Origin: Erysipelotrichaceae bacterium
GTDB lineage: Bacteria > Bacillota_I > Bacilli_A > Erysipelotrichales > Erysipelotrichaceae
Assembly (NCBI GenBank): GCA_031272515.1
Contig: JAISTR010000042.1
Coordinates: forward strand, 62,001-126,000
Reading direction: 5' to 3'
DNA length: 64,000 bases
The translations under genes and the position numbers were made by a program. The notes beneath the pieces are model-generated. The model worked only from the letters and a program-made list of their open reading frames with translations, was not told where the DNA came from and made no database searches. This document shows positions 1 through 8,385 of this stretch, piece after piece (the first letter of the stretch is position 1; every line of letters starts with the position of its first letter).

Positions 1-30
1 TCATCCATAGGTATTAGTATACCACCAAAG

Positions 31-1878
31 TCAATCCGAACCCTGGAACTGGCTGTTGTAGAGTCCGGCATAGAAGCCGTCTGCCGCCATCAGCTCACTA
101 TGGCTGCCAACCTCCACGATATCGCCGTCGTTCATGACCAGAATCAGGTCGGCGTCACGGATGGTGGAAAGGCGGTGGGCGATGATGAAGGAGGTACGTC
201 CCTTCATCAGGTTTTCCATGCCTTTTTGAATCAGCACTTCAGTCCGGGTATCCACCGAGGAGGTCGCCTCATCCAAAATCAGGATCTTGGGATCTGCCAA
301 GAAGGCTCTGGCGATGGTCAATAGCTGCTTCTGGCCGGCGGAGATATTGGAGCTCTCTTCGTTGATGACGGTTTGGTAGCCTTCAGAGAGGGTGCGGATG
401 AAGTGGTCCACATAAGCCCCATCCGCTGCCTTCATGACTTCTTCATCCGTGGCATCCGGCTTGCCATAGCGGATGTTCTCCATGATTGTGCCCGCAAACA
501 GCCAGGCATCCTGCAAGACCACCCCAAACAGGGAGCGAAGGTCATTGCGGGTGAAGTCCTTGATGTCATAGCCATCCACCATAATCGAACCGGAGTTGAG
601 TTCATAGAAGCGCATCAAGAGCTTGATGATGGTGGTCTTGCCAGCCCCGGTCGGACCGACAATCGCGCATTTCTTGCCTGCGCCGATATAGGCGGAGAAG
701 TCGTGGATGATGATCTTTTCCGGGTCGTAGCCGAAGGTCACATTCTCAAAGGCTACCGTACCCTGGAGGGTTTCAACATCCGCACAGCTGGCGGTCGTCT
801 GTACTTCCTCCGGTTGGGATAAGAAGGCGAAGACCCGCTCGGCAGCGGCCATGGCCGACTGCATGATGTTGGTGATTTGGGCGACTTGGGAAATCGGCTG
901 ATTGAAATTGCGGATGTATTGGGCGATTGCCTGCATGTTGCCCAGGGTAATGGTCCCAGCCACCACCAGCATGCCGCCAAAGAGAATCACACAGACATAG
1001 GCGAGGTTGCCGACAAAACCGGTCAAAGGCATCATCAAGCCGGAGATAAACTGCGAGCGCCAGCCGTTTTGATAGAGGGCGTCATTGACGGTTTCAAATT
1101 CCTGGTTTGCCTTGTCTTCATAGTTGAAGGCCTTGATGACGGTATGGCCGCCATACATCTCTTCCACCTGGCCGTTGACCTGTGCCAGGCTTTCCTGCAG
1201 TTGCCGGAAGTAGCGCTGGGAGAAACGGATGACAAAGGACAGCAGGGTCATGGAAATCGGCAGGACCAGTAAGGCAATCAAAGTGAGCTGCCAGGAAATC
1301 CGCAGCATCATCACCAGGTAGCCAATCAGGGTCACCACTGAGGTGATGATCTGGCTTAAAGACTGGCTCAGGGTCTGGGAGATGGTATCGATGTCATTGG
1401 TGACAATTGAGGAAATCTCGCCGTGGGTCTTGCTGTCATAGTATTTCAGCGGCAGCTTCTTCATCTTCTCGGAAAGCTGCTTGCGCAGTTGGTAGGTATA
1501 CTTTTGGGAGACCCCGGCCAGCACGTAGTGCTGAATGTAGGAAAGCAGGGCGGAGAATCCGTACAGTAATAACAGGAACAGGGCAATCTCGGCAATCTTG
1601 TCGAAGTTGATGCCACCGGTACCGCTGTATTTCAAGGTTAAACCGGTCACCAGTTCATCGGTGATTTTAGAGAGGATGTCCGGCCCCATCACCGAAATCA
1701 AAGTCGATCCGATTGCTAAGACCAGGGTGAAAAGAAAGGTCAGGTAGTAGGGCTTTAAGGAGACAAAGAAGCGGCGCAGGGTACCGGAGAAATCCTTGGC
1801 GGTCTCAAAGTTGCTGCGGCCTCCCGGACCTCCTGGACCCGGACCGAATCTGGGCCCGCCTTGGGGACGGTTGCTCAT
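31..1878 (-). CDS. ABC exporter subunit, permease-ATPase fusion (second half of a heterodimer)
   Basis: A 615-residue half-transporter of the type that exports drugs or lipids across the cytoplasmic membrane. After a Gly/Pro-rich N-terminus (PQGGPRFGPGPGGPGG) comes a six-helix membrane domain, then an ATPase domain with Walker A GPTGAGKTT, Walker B ILILDEATSSVD carrying the catalytic Glu, and the switch His in IAHRLSTI. Its signature motif is NISAGQKQ rather than LSGGQ. The start at 1878 is chosen because AAGGAGG lies 10 bases upstream and the ATG overlaps the upstream gene's stop (ATGA); an earlier in-frame start would overlap that gene more and lacks a site. Paired with the next gene as a BmrCD/LmrCD-like heterodimer: its canonical Glu complements the partner's degenerate one. 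The substrate cannot be read from sequence. Bases 1-30, downstream of its stop, show nothing I can call. Confidence 0.93.
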   Translation of the reverse strand: MSNRPQGGPRFGPGPGGPGGRSNFETAKDFSGTLRRFFVSLKPYYLTFLFTLVLAIGSTLISVMGPDILSKITDELVTGLTLKYSGTGGINFDKIAEIALFLLLLYGFSALLSYIQHYVLAGVSQKYTYQLRKQLSEKMKKLPLKYYDSKTHGEISSIVTNDIDTISQTLSQSLSQIITSVVTLIGYLVMMLRISWQLTLIALLVLPISMTLLSFVIRFSQRYFRQLQESLAQVNGQVEEMYGGHTVIKAFNYEDKANQEFETVNDALYQNGWRSQFISGLMMPLTGFVGNLAYVCVILFGGMLVVAGTITLGNMQAIAQYIRNFNQPISQVAQITNIMQSAMAAAERVFAFLSQPEEVQTTASCADVETLQGTVAFENVTFGYDPEKIIIHDFSAYIGAGKKCAIVGPTGAGKTTIIKLLMRFYELNSGSIMVDGYDIKDFTRNDLRSLFGVVLQDAWLFAGTIMENIRYGKPDATDEEVMKAADGAYVDHFIRTLSEGYQTVINEESSNISAGQKQLLTIARAFLADPKILILDEATSSVDTRTEVLIQKGMENLMKGRTSFIIAHRLSTIRDADLILVMNDGDIVEVGSHSELMAADGFYAGLYNSQFQGSD

Positions 1879-4082
1879 GCGGCGAGTTCCTCCTTGGACA
1901 GTTGCGAATAGGCGATTTCCTGATATACCTTGCAAGTTTCCAGCAGGTCCTTGTGGGTGCCCTTGCCCACCAGTTTGCCTTCATCCAGCACCAGAATCTG
2001 GTCGCTGTCACGGATTGAGGAAATACGCTGACCGACGATAATGACGGTCGCTTTGTCTTTTTTCAGTACCTGGCTCATCGCTTTGCGCAGCTTCGCATCA
2101 GTCGCAAAGTCGAGGGCCGAGAAGGAATCATCAAAGAGATAGATGGATGGTTTCTTGATTAGGGCACGGGCGATTGCCAAGCGCTGCTTCTGCCCGCCGG
2201 AGACGTTGGTGCCGCCCTGGGAAACCTCCTCTTCATATTTATTCGGTTTGGCTTGTATGAATTCACTGGCCTGGGCAATATCACAGGCACTATTCATGTC
2301 CTTTATTGTGGCATTGGCTTTGCCCATTTCCAGGTTGCTGGCAATGGTACCGGAGAACAGGACCCCTTTCTGGGGAACCAGACCGATCTGTTTGCGCAGG
2401 TCTTGCAGGGAGACGGTGGTGACATCCAGGCCGTTGACACTGACCTTGCCTTCACTGGCGTCAAAGAAACGCGGAATCAGGTTGAGCAGGGTGCTTTTGC
2501 CAGAGCCGGTGGAGCCGATGATGGCGGTGGTCTGTCCGGGCTTGCAGGTGAAGGAGATGTGCGAGAGCACATCCTGCTGTGCCTGCGGATAGCGGAAGCT
2601 CACGTCTTCAAAGCGCACGCTGCCGCGCTTGGATTTCTTAAAGGAAACGGGATCTTTGGGATCTTCGATGGTGACACTGGTATCCAGCACCTCAGCGATC
2701 CGCTTGGCAACAACCTGAGCCCTTGGCAGCATGATTGCCACGGAGGAAATCATCAGAAAGGACATGACCACGTGCATCGTATATTGCATGAAGGCCATCA
2801 TCGAACCGATTTGGATTGTTCCGGCATCGATTTGCTTGGCGCAGACCCAGATAATGAGCAGGATACCATAGTTCATGATCAGCATCATCAGCGGGAACAT
2901 GGCGGACATCGTCCGGTTCACAAACAGGGAAATCTTGGTGACGGCCTTGTTGGCAACATCAAACTTGTCTTCCTCCAGTTTATCGGTATCAAAGGCGCGG
3001 ATGACCAGCATCCCCGAGAGCCGCTCGCGCAGCACCAGGTTGAGGCGGTCAATCAGTTCCTGCATGACTTTGAATTTGGGTACAGCCACAAAGAAGAGGA
3101 TTCCGATCATGGTTAATAGTACGGAAAGAATCAGGGCGATCATCCAGGCCAGGGAGCTGTGGGAGGTCATGATTTTGATCAGGGCGCCAAAGCCCATAAT
3201 CGGTGAGAAGACCACCATCCTGAAAAACATCACGGAAACGCCTTGCAGCTGCTGGATGTCGTTGGTGGTCCGGGTAATTAATGAAGCCGTGGAGAACTGG
3301 TTGAACTCCTGGGCGGAAAAGCTCTGCACTTTCGCAAAGAGCGCCTGGCGCAGATCGTGGGCAAAACCGGTGGCACTTCTAGCCGCCAGAAAGCCGACAG
3401 CAATCGCACAAGTGCTCCCCAGTAAGGCGATGCCCAGCATCACCAGGCCGCTGTTAAACAGATATTCATTTTGAAGATCCGCCAGATTCAAGCCGGCTCC
3501 CACCATCTCCTCTTTCAAAGCCGCAAGCACCAGCGCGTCGGTGACGGTGGTCCCGGCACTCTCCAGCCGCTCTTGGGCCTGCTTTAAAAACTCCTGTTTC
3601 TGCTCCGGTTCCATTGCCGCGATAAAGGCGAACAGGTCCGTGCCCTCCGGCAGGTTTTCAATGGGAATCAGATTGCTTTGCGAAACCGCTGAAAGAATCA
3701 GGGGGAAACGCAGCGCTTCCAAAATCTGCGCTTTGACTTGTTTGTCGGTGGTTTGTAAAACATAGAGGTTTTTGCCTTCGGCCAAAGCCGGATAGTCTTT
3801 CTTTTGGGCTGAGGTGGCCGAAAGCGGGGTAATCAGTTTATAGTTTTGGGTCAATAGATTCTTTTCGTCATTGTCCAGAAAAGCCAGAAACCGGCTGAAA
3901 GATGATTCCGTGAGGGTTGGCGGTGTCTGGATGGTCAAACCCTGCTGCTGAATGCCGACATTGACCATCGCGCTCATGCGGTCGGGCAGGGCGAGCTCTG
4001 CCTGGGCCTGAATGAATAAAAGAATCACCAGAGTGATGATTAGCGGCAGGTATTTCTTGTAATATTTCAGTAATCTCCCCAT
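1875..4082 (-). CDS. ABC exporter subunit, permease-ATPase fusion (first half of a heterodimer)
   Basis: A 735-residue ABC half-transporter, longer than usual because roughly 150 residues rich in Gln, Glu and Leu sit between the first membrane helix and the second. The ATPase domain has Walker A GSTGSGKST, a canonical signature NVSGGQKQ, and a Walker B ending IYLFDDSFSALD in which the catalytic Glu is replaced by Asp. That substitution is typical of the degenerate site of heterodimeric exporters, where one partner (here the downstream gene) supplies hydrolysis. The switch His is also changed, with VGQRISSI in place of the usual AHRLSTI. GAGAGGG precedes the ATG by about 9 bases. First gene of a two-gene minus-strand operon. 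The function as an exporter is secure at family level; drug, peptide or lipid as substrate is unknown. Confidence 0.93.
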   Translation of the reverse strand: MGRLLKYYKKYLPLIITLVILLFIQAQAELALPDRMSAMVNVGIQQQGLTIQTPPTLTESSFSRFLAFLDNDEKNLLTQNYKLITPLSATSAQKKDYPALAEGKNLYVLQTTDKQVKAQILEALRFPLILSAVSQSNLIPIENLPEGTDLFAFIAAMEPEQKQEFLKQAQERLESAGTTVTDALVLAALKEEMVGAGLNLADLQNEYLFNSGLVMLGIALLGSTCAIAVGFLAARSATGFAHDLRQALFAKVQSFSAQEFNQFSTASLITRTTNDIQQLQGVSVMFFRMVVFSPIMGFGALIKIMTSHSSLAWMIALILSVLLTMIGILFFVAVPKFKVMQELIDRLNLVLRERLSGMLVIRAFDTDKLEEDKFDVANKAVTKISLFVNRTMSAMFPLMMLIMNYGILLIIWVCAKQIDAGTIQIGSMMAFMQYTMHVVMSFLMISSVAIMLPRAQVVAKRIAEVLDTSVTIEDPKDPVSFKKSKRGSVRFEDVSFRYPQAQQDVLSHISFTCKPGQTTAIIGSTGSGKSTLLNLIPRFFDASEGKVSVNGLDVTTVSLQDLRKQIGLVPQKGVLFSGTIASNLEMGKANATIKDMNSACDIAQASEFIQAKPNKYEEEVSQGGTNVSGGQKQRLAIARALIKKPSIYLFDDSFSALDFATDAKLRKAMSQVLKKDKATVIIVGQRISSIRDSDQILVLDEGKLVGKGTHKDLLETCKVYQEIAYSQLSKEELAA

Positions 4083-4110
4083 TTTAGATATCCCTCTCTA
4101 AGAAATTTAT

Positions 4111-4139
4111 TTAACTACCTTAATAATTAATCTACTTAA
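4111..4139. promoter_or_regulatory. Two tandem 13-bp operator-like boxes before the ABC exporter
   Basis: TTAACTACCTTAA (4111-4123) and TTAATCTACTTAA (4127-4139) are near-copies starting 16 bp apart, each framed by TTAA half-sites. They lie about 30 bp before the exporter's start in an AT-rich stretch that should hold its promoter. ABC exporters of this type are often repressed by MarR-family proteins that bind such symmetric AT-rich sites. No regulator gene is adjacent, so the assignment is an inference. Confidence 0.35.
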
Positions 4140-4199
4140 CTTTACGCCACTCTTGCCAGCATGTCAACCGGAAAACAGCGTATTGTGTGTGAAATCTTA

Positions 4200-4208
4200 T
4201 GCTATAAT
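4200..4208 (+). promoter_or_regulatory. Extended -10 promoter of cdaA-cdaR-glmM
   Basis: TGC-TATAAT is a perfect extended -10. No good -35 hexamer is visible at 16-18 bp. The expected start point near 4215 leaves a leader of only about 17 bases that consists mainly of the AGGAGG ribosome binding site (4218-4224). Confidence 0.75.
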
Positions 4209-4231
4209 GAAAACGCATAGGAGGTTTAGCC

Positions 4232-5296
4232 ATGTTGGACTTCTTCACCTTTAGCAATATCGTGCAGTATCTCAGAGTGATTCTGGATATCACGATTATG
4301 AGTTTCCTGCTCTATTATACCATCAAGATCGTCCGCAACAACTCGCGAACGGTTCAGATATTCAAAGGTATTCTGTTTGTTGTCTTCATCGATGTGTTTG
4401 CCAGTGCGCTGGGTTTAACCACCGTCGCCTGGGTGGCACATTATTTTGTTAATTACGGAATTCTGGCCATCATTATCATCTTTCAGCCGGAAATCCGCTC
4501 GCTTTTGGAAAAGCTGGGCAAATCAACTGTCTTCTCCCGGATTTCCACCCTGTCCGGGGATGAGAAGGCCAATCTGGCCAATACCCTGACCAATGCTGCC
4601 GATGAACTGGCGGCTTCCCGCACCGGCGCCCTGATCACCATCGAGCAGGGTCAGTCCTTATCCGATTACATCAAGACCGGGACACCGATGAACTCGATGG
4701 TGTCCCGCGAACTTTTGAACTCGATCTTTGTTCCCGGCACCCCATTGCATGATGGCGCCGTGATTATTCAGGGCGACCGCATTGCCTGTGCCTCCGCCTA
4801 CTTCCCGCCGACCTCGCTGGATATGCCCTCGCGCTACGGCGCCCGCCACAGAGCCGCTTTGGGAATCAGTGAAATCACCGATTCCATCACCATCGTGGTC
4901 TCTGAGGAGACCGGTACCATCTCGATTGCCCAGGAGGGCAAGCTGATGCCGATGACGGTGGAGAAGCTGCGTGAATTCTTGATGAAGGTTATCTGCAACA
5001 CCGAAGTTGAAGTCAACCGGCCCAAGCAGCAAAGCTCTGAGGTTCCGCAAAGGATTATGCAGATTGAGCAGGAAATCCTGGCCTCGAAGAAGAAACAAAA
5101 CCCGGCCGAGGAAGAGAAGGTGGAGGAAGCCCCGGTTTCCGGCACCATGGTCAATCTGTCCCGGCGCAAGAACAATGAAGATTCCGGTTCACTGGATGCG
5201 AAAGCCATCAGTGAGCAGTGGCGTAAACTGCCGCGTCCCAACCACGATGAGTCCGATACTTTGGATGAACCGCTGTTTGGTGACCGCTCGAAGTGA
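4232..5296 (+). CDS. cdaA: Membrane diadenylate cyclase CdaA (c-di-AMP synthase)
   Basis: Makes cyclic di-AMP from two ATP at the membrane. Three hydrophobic segments fill residues 10-85, followed by the DisA_N cyclase domain with both signature motifs, DGA at 174-176 and RHR at 205-207. The protein is 354 residues, whereas CdaA proteins are usually near 275; the extra 80-odd residues after about position 265 are hydrophilic and charged (KKKQNPAEEEKVEEAP, then SRRKNNED) and look disordered. AGGAGG is 7 bases before the ATG. First gene of the classic cdaA-cdaR-glmM operon, in which CdaR and GlmM bind and modulate CdaA in other Firmicutes. c-di-AMP commonly controls potassium uptake, and trkA-trkH occur later in this window. 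The role of the tail is unknown. Confidence 0.96.
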   Translation: MLDFFTFSNIVQYLRVILDITIMSFLLYYTIKIVRNNSRTVQIFKGILFVVFIDVFASALGLTTVAWVAHYFVNYGILAIIIIFQPEIRSLLEKLGKSTVFSRISTLSGDEKANLANTLTNAADELAASRTGALITIEQGQSLSDYIKTGTPMNSMVSRELLNSIFVPGTPLHDGAVIIQGDRIACASAYFPPTSLDMPSRYGARHRAALGISEITDSITIVVSEETGTISIAQEGKLMPMTVEKLREFLMKVICNTEVEVNRPKQQSSEVPQRIMQIEQEILASKKKQNPAEEEKVEEAPVSGTMVNLSRRKNNEDSGSLDAKAISEQWRKLPRPNHDESDTLDEPLFGDRSK

Positions 5297-5307
5297 GGTG
5301 AATCAAA

Positions 5308-6672
5308 ATGGCTAAGAAAAACGATAAGAAACCTGAATCCACGGAAAAAGTGGAACTGGCGAAAACCATCGCCAAACAGCGCAAACGCGTGGTAAAGACC
5401 TATGAGAGCATCGAGAATTCATTGCTCAGGGTCATCCGCTGGGCCAGCTCCTGGGTGGACCGTTTGTTGTTTAACCAGCGCTATGCGAAATTCATCGCCA
5501 TCATTCTGGCAGTTTTGTTATATGTTACGATTTCTTTGGGCGGCAATGTCCTGAACACCCAGCGGGTGCAGCAGGCGATGCAATTGGGCTCGGTCCCGGT
5601 TGCCGTTGAGGTCAATGACACCCTCTATGAAGTGGTGGGGATTCCCAAAACCGTGGATGTCACGATTCTGGGGGAGGCCTCGGATCTGCAGATGGTGCAC
5701 AACCAGGGCAGCTACAAGGTCGTAGCGGATTTATCCGGCTATGGCGAGGGCACCCACTCGGTTAAGCTTTCCGCTGTGGATTTCTCCCAGCGGGTCACCG
5801 TCCAGATTGATCCCTCCACCGTCACCGTGGAAATCCGCAAGAAGGTCTCCCAAACCTTCCCGATTTCCTATGATTATGTCAATGTCAACAAGATGGATAC
5901 GATGTATGTCGCCGGGATTCCGACCCTCTCGGTCGAGGAGGTCATCGCCCGCGGCTCAACCCAAACCATCGACTCCATCGCCAATATCAAAGCCCTGATC
6001 GATGTCAGCGGCAAGACCGGTTCCTTTGAAGGGGAGGCGACCCTGGTCGCCTATAACTCCCAGGGGGAAAAGATTGACGTCGATTTGATGCCGGCCATCG
6101 TCCAGGTATCGGTTCCCATCAACTCCCCGCACAAGACCGTGCCGGTAGTGGTGGTTCCGGTAGGGGAAATCCCCAATGGCAAGTCCATCGACACCATCAC
6201 CCTGGACCATGCTTCCGTCGATATCTACGGTTCGGAATCGATTCTGGCCAAGTATGAGGAAATCAAGGTCAACATCGATGCCACCAAGCTGACGGAAGAC
6301 TCCAAGTTCTCAGAAACCATTACCGTTCCCTCTGGCATCCGCAAGATTTCGGTGTCAAAGGTCAATATGGAAATCAAACTGAAGGATACCGTATCGCTGG
6401 TGATTGAGGATGTCCCCATCACCTTTGAAAACAATGTCAACGGCTATCTGTTCTCAGCAGACACGCCGACCACCATCGACGTCACCGTCTATGGCACCAC
6501 CGACAACATCCGCTCCATCAACAAGGAAAACATCGGAACGGTCTACATCGACATGGCCTCCATCGCCCCGGGCGAACAGGAGATTCCGATTTCCTTCAAG
6601 GGCGGCAATCCCTATGTCACCTATGTTCTGGAAAGTGAAACCGTCAATGCGACGGTGCTGGAACAGCAGTAA
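5308..6672 (+). CDS. cdaR: CdaA regulator CdaR, YbbR-repeat protein
   Basis: A 454-residue membrane-anchored protein expected to face the outside and regulate CdaA. A basic N-terminus (about residues 1-60) is followed by one membrane helix (FIAIILAVLLYVTISL) and then several YbbR-type beta domains of about 85 residues each, recognisable by recurring blocks such as PVAVEVNDT, TVPVVVVPVG and DVPITFENN. GTGAGGTG precedes the ATG by 7 bases; it begins 11 bases after cdaA and its stop overlaps glmM. The cytoplasmic basic leader of roughly 60 residues is longer than in many homologues. The assignment rests on the repeat pattern and on the conserved operon order. Confidence 0.92.
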   Translation: MAKKNDKKPESTEKVELAKTIAKQRKRVVKTYESIENSLLRVIRWASSWVDRLLFNQRYAKFIAIILAVLLYVTISLGGNVLNTQRVQQAMQLGSVPVAVEVNDTLYEVVGIPKTVDVTILGEASDLQMVHNQGSYKVVADLSGYGEGTHSVKLSAVDFSQRVTVQIDPSTVTVEIRKKVSQTFPISYDYVNVNKMDTMYVAGIPTLSVEEVIARGSTQTIDSIANIKALIDVSGKTGSFEGEATLVAYNSQGEKIDVDLMPAIVQVSVPINSPHKTVPVVVVPVGEIPNGKSIDTITLDHASVDIYGSESILAKYEEIKVNIDATKLTEDSKFSETITVPSGIRKISVSKVNMEIKLKDTVSLVIEDVPITFENNVNGYLFSADTPTTIDVTVYGTTDNIRSINKENIGTVYIDMASIAPGEQEIPISFKGGNPYVTYVLESETVNATVLEQQ

Positions 6673-8012
6673 TGGGACGTTATTTCGGCACGGATGGCTT
6701 TCGCGGGGTAGTCAATACCACCCTGACGGGACAAAAAGCATTTCTGATTGGACAGTATCTCGGTACTGTCTTTTCCCGTACCATTGACAATAAGATTGTC
6801 ATCGGCTGGGACACCCGGCTTTCTGGCGAGATGCTCGCCTACGCTTTGGCCAGCGGTGCGGCCGGCTGCGGTTGCGAGGTCTATCTTCTGGGTGTCTGCC
6901 CGACCCCGGCGGTCTCCTATCTGACCAAAGCCCGCAAGTGCTCTTGCGGGGTAATGGTGACCGCTTCCCACAATCCCTATACCGATAACGGCATCAAGAT
7001 CTTCTCGGCTGCCGGCACTAAAATTTCCGAAGAGCTGGAAGGTGAGATTGAAGATTACATGGATGGCATTTCCAGTATTTCCCTGCCTGCGGGTGACTAT
7101 ATCGGCCGCATCATTCCCTACAGCCAGGAAGGACTGGACCAGTATCTGGCGTTTTTAAGAAAAGAAGTGCCGCTGGATTTAACCGGGGTGCGCATCGCTT
7201 TGGATTTGGCCAATGGCGCCACCACCAAAACCGCGGAGCGCTTTCTGCGCTCGCTGGGGGCGTATTGCCAATCGATTGGCAATAACCCGGACGGCTTGAA
7301 CATCAACAAGGACTGCGGTTCCACCCATCCCGAAAATCTGGTGAAGCTGGTCAGCGAGGGAAGCTTCCACTGCGGCTTTGCCTTTGACGGGGATGGCGAC
7401 CGGCTGATTGCGGTTGATGAGAAGGGCGAGCTGATGGATGGCGATTGCACCTTATACATCTGCGGGAAATACCTGCGCGATATCGACCAGCTCAATCAGG
7501 CGACCATAGTCACCACCGTCATGGCGAACCTGGGCTTGCACAAGGCTTTGGAAGCGGAAATGATTTCCACCCTCAGTACCCAGGTAGGCGATAAGTATGT
7601 CTATTCAAAAATGGTGGAGGAAAACTATGATCTGGGCGGGGAGCAGTCCGGCCACATCATCTTCCGCCGCCATCTCAATACCGGCGACGGCCTATTGACG
7701 GCACTGAAGCTTTTGGAAGTACAGAGTAAAACCGGAACACCTTTTTCCAAACTGCACCAGCCTCTGTTTATTTATCCGCAGCTGCTAAAAAACGTGAAGG
7801 TCAGGGACAAGCAGGCGATTTGCGAAAATACAGGCCTTTTGGATCAGATCAAGGAAATCGAAGCCAGGCTGGAGGGGGAAGGACGGATTTTAGTTCGACC
7901 CAGCGGTACGGAACCGCTGGTCCGGGTCATGGCGGAAGCCCGTTCCGCTGAACTCTGCCAGCAGTGCGTGGATGAAATCTGCACCTATATCGAAGAACAT
8001 TTCCCCGAATAA
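6672..8012 (+). CDS. glmM: Phosphoglucosamine mutase GlmM
   Basis: Interconverts glucosamine-6-phosphate and glucosamine-1-phosphate, the step before UDP-GlcNAc in peptidoglycan synthesis. The 446-residue protein has the normal length and all four signatures: the phosphoserine loop TASHNP with Ser99, the metal loop DGDGDR, the sugar loop GEQSGH, and the phosphate-binding RPSGTEPLVRVMAEA near the C-terminus. The start codon overlaps the cdaR stop by one base (TAATG), so translation is probably coupled. In Firmicutes this enzyme also binds and inhibits CdaA, linking wall precursor supply to c-di-AMP. A strong terminator follows immediately. Confidence 0.97.
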   Translation: MGRYFGTDGFRGVVNTTLTGQKAFLIGQYLGTVFSRTIDNKIVIGWDTRLSGEMLAYALASGAAGCGCEVYLLGVCPTPAVSYLTKARKCSCGVMVTASHNPYTDNGIKIFSAAGTKISEELEGEIEDYMDGISSISLPAGDYIGRIIPYSQEGLDQYLAFLRKEVPLDLTGVRIALDLANGATTKTAERFLRSLGAYCQSIGNNPDGLNINKDCGSTHPENLVKLVSEGSFHCGFAFDGDGDRLIAVDEKGELMDGDCTLYICGKYLRDIDQLNQATIVTTVMANLGLHKALEAEMISTLSTQVGDKYVYSKMVEENYDLGGEQSGHIIFRRHLNTGDGLLTALKLLEVQSKTGTPFSKLHQPLFIYPQLLKNVKVRDKQAICENTGLLDQIKEIEARLEGEGRILVRPSGTEPLVRVMAEARSAELCQQCVDEICTYIEEHFPE

Positions 8013-8040
8013 AAAAACACCGGTTGCGGTGTTTTTATTT
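8013..8040 (+). terminator. Terminator of the cdaA-cdaR-glmM operon
   Basis: AAACACCG-gttg-CGGTGTTT followed by TTATTT, directly after the glmM stop. A second hairpin at 8049-8074 backs it up. Confidence 0.9.
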
Positions 8041-8048
8041 AAAGCCAA

Positions 8049-8074
8049 GAAAAAAATGCATTGACTGCATTTTT
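8049..8074 (-). terminator. Terminator of rpmB, symmetric
   Basis: AAAATGCA and TGCATTTT flank a 5-base loop; with A- and T-runs on both sides the hairpin can work in both directions. It lies just after the rpmB stop and so ends both convergent transcripts. Confidence 0.8.
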
Positions 8075-8079
8075 ATCGA

Positions 8080-8280
8080 TTAAGCCTCGCGAACTTCCTG
8101 CTTGGCCTTCAGGCTCTTAAGGGCACGGGCACTGATGCGCAAACGCTGCGGTTTGCCATCGACCATGACCTTTACTTTTTGCAGATTGACGTTCCATTTG
8201 CGGCGCGTTGCGTGCACACTGTGGGAACGGCGGTTACCCGAGAGGGCTTTCTTGCCGGTGACGGCACATACTCTTGACAT
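8080..8280 (-). CDS. rpmB: 50S ribosomal protein L28
   Basis: A 66-residue basic protein of the large ribosomal subunit. The start [16 protein letters not shown] and the motif [11 protein letters not shown] are typical of L28. The ATG at 8280 is preceded by AAAGGGGG; a longer in-frame start upstream would add 15 unrelated residues. Only one of the zinc-ribbon Cys residues (Cys5) is visible, as in zinc-independent L28 variants. Single-gene transcript between its own promoter and a bidirectional terminator. Confidence 0.96.
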   Translation of the reverse strand: MSRVCAVTGKKALSGNRRSHSVHATRRKWNVNLQKVKVMVDGKPQRLRISARALKSLKAKQEVREA

Positions 8281-8315
8281 GTCCAAACCCCCTTTCTGGT
8301 GAGATTTGCCTATAA

Positions 8316-8324
8316 ACAATAGCA
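8316..8324 (-). promoter_or_regulatory. Extended -10 promoter of rpmB
   Basis: On the minus strand TGC-TATTGT, an extended -10 like others in this window; the leader would be about 30 bases and includes AAAGGGGG. Confidence 0.5.
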
Positions 8325-8385
8325 CAAATCAAACAAGAAAGCAAATTTTCCTTTCTCCCAAGAAATTCGTTAAATATGCTTTATA

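Noticed and set aside
100-822. Plus-strand open frames of 70-150 codons across the ABC genes
   Set aside because: They are antisense shadows of well-conserved transporter domains and have no ribosome binding sites or family motifs.
2253-3474. Long plus-strand frames (287 and 199 codons) opposite the second ABC gene
   Set aside because: They mirror the codon pattern of the real gene; residue content is His/Gly rich and no domain is recognisable.
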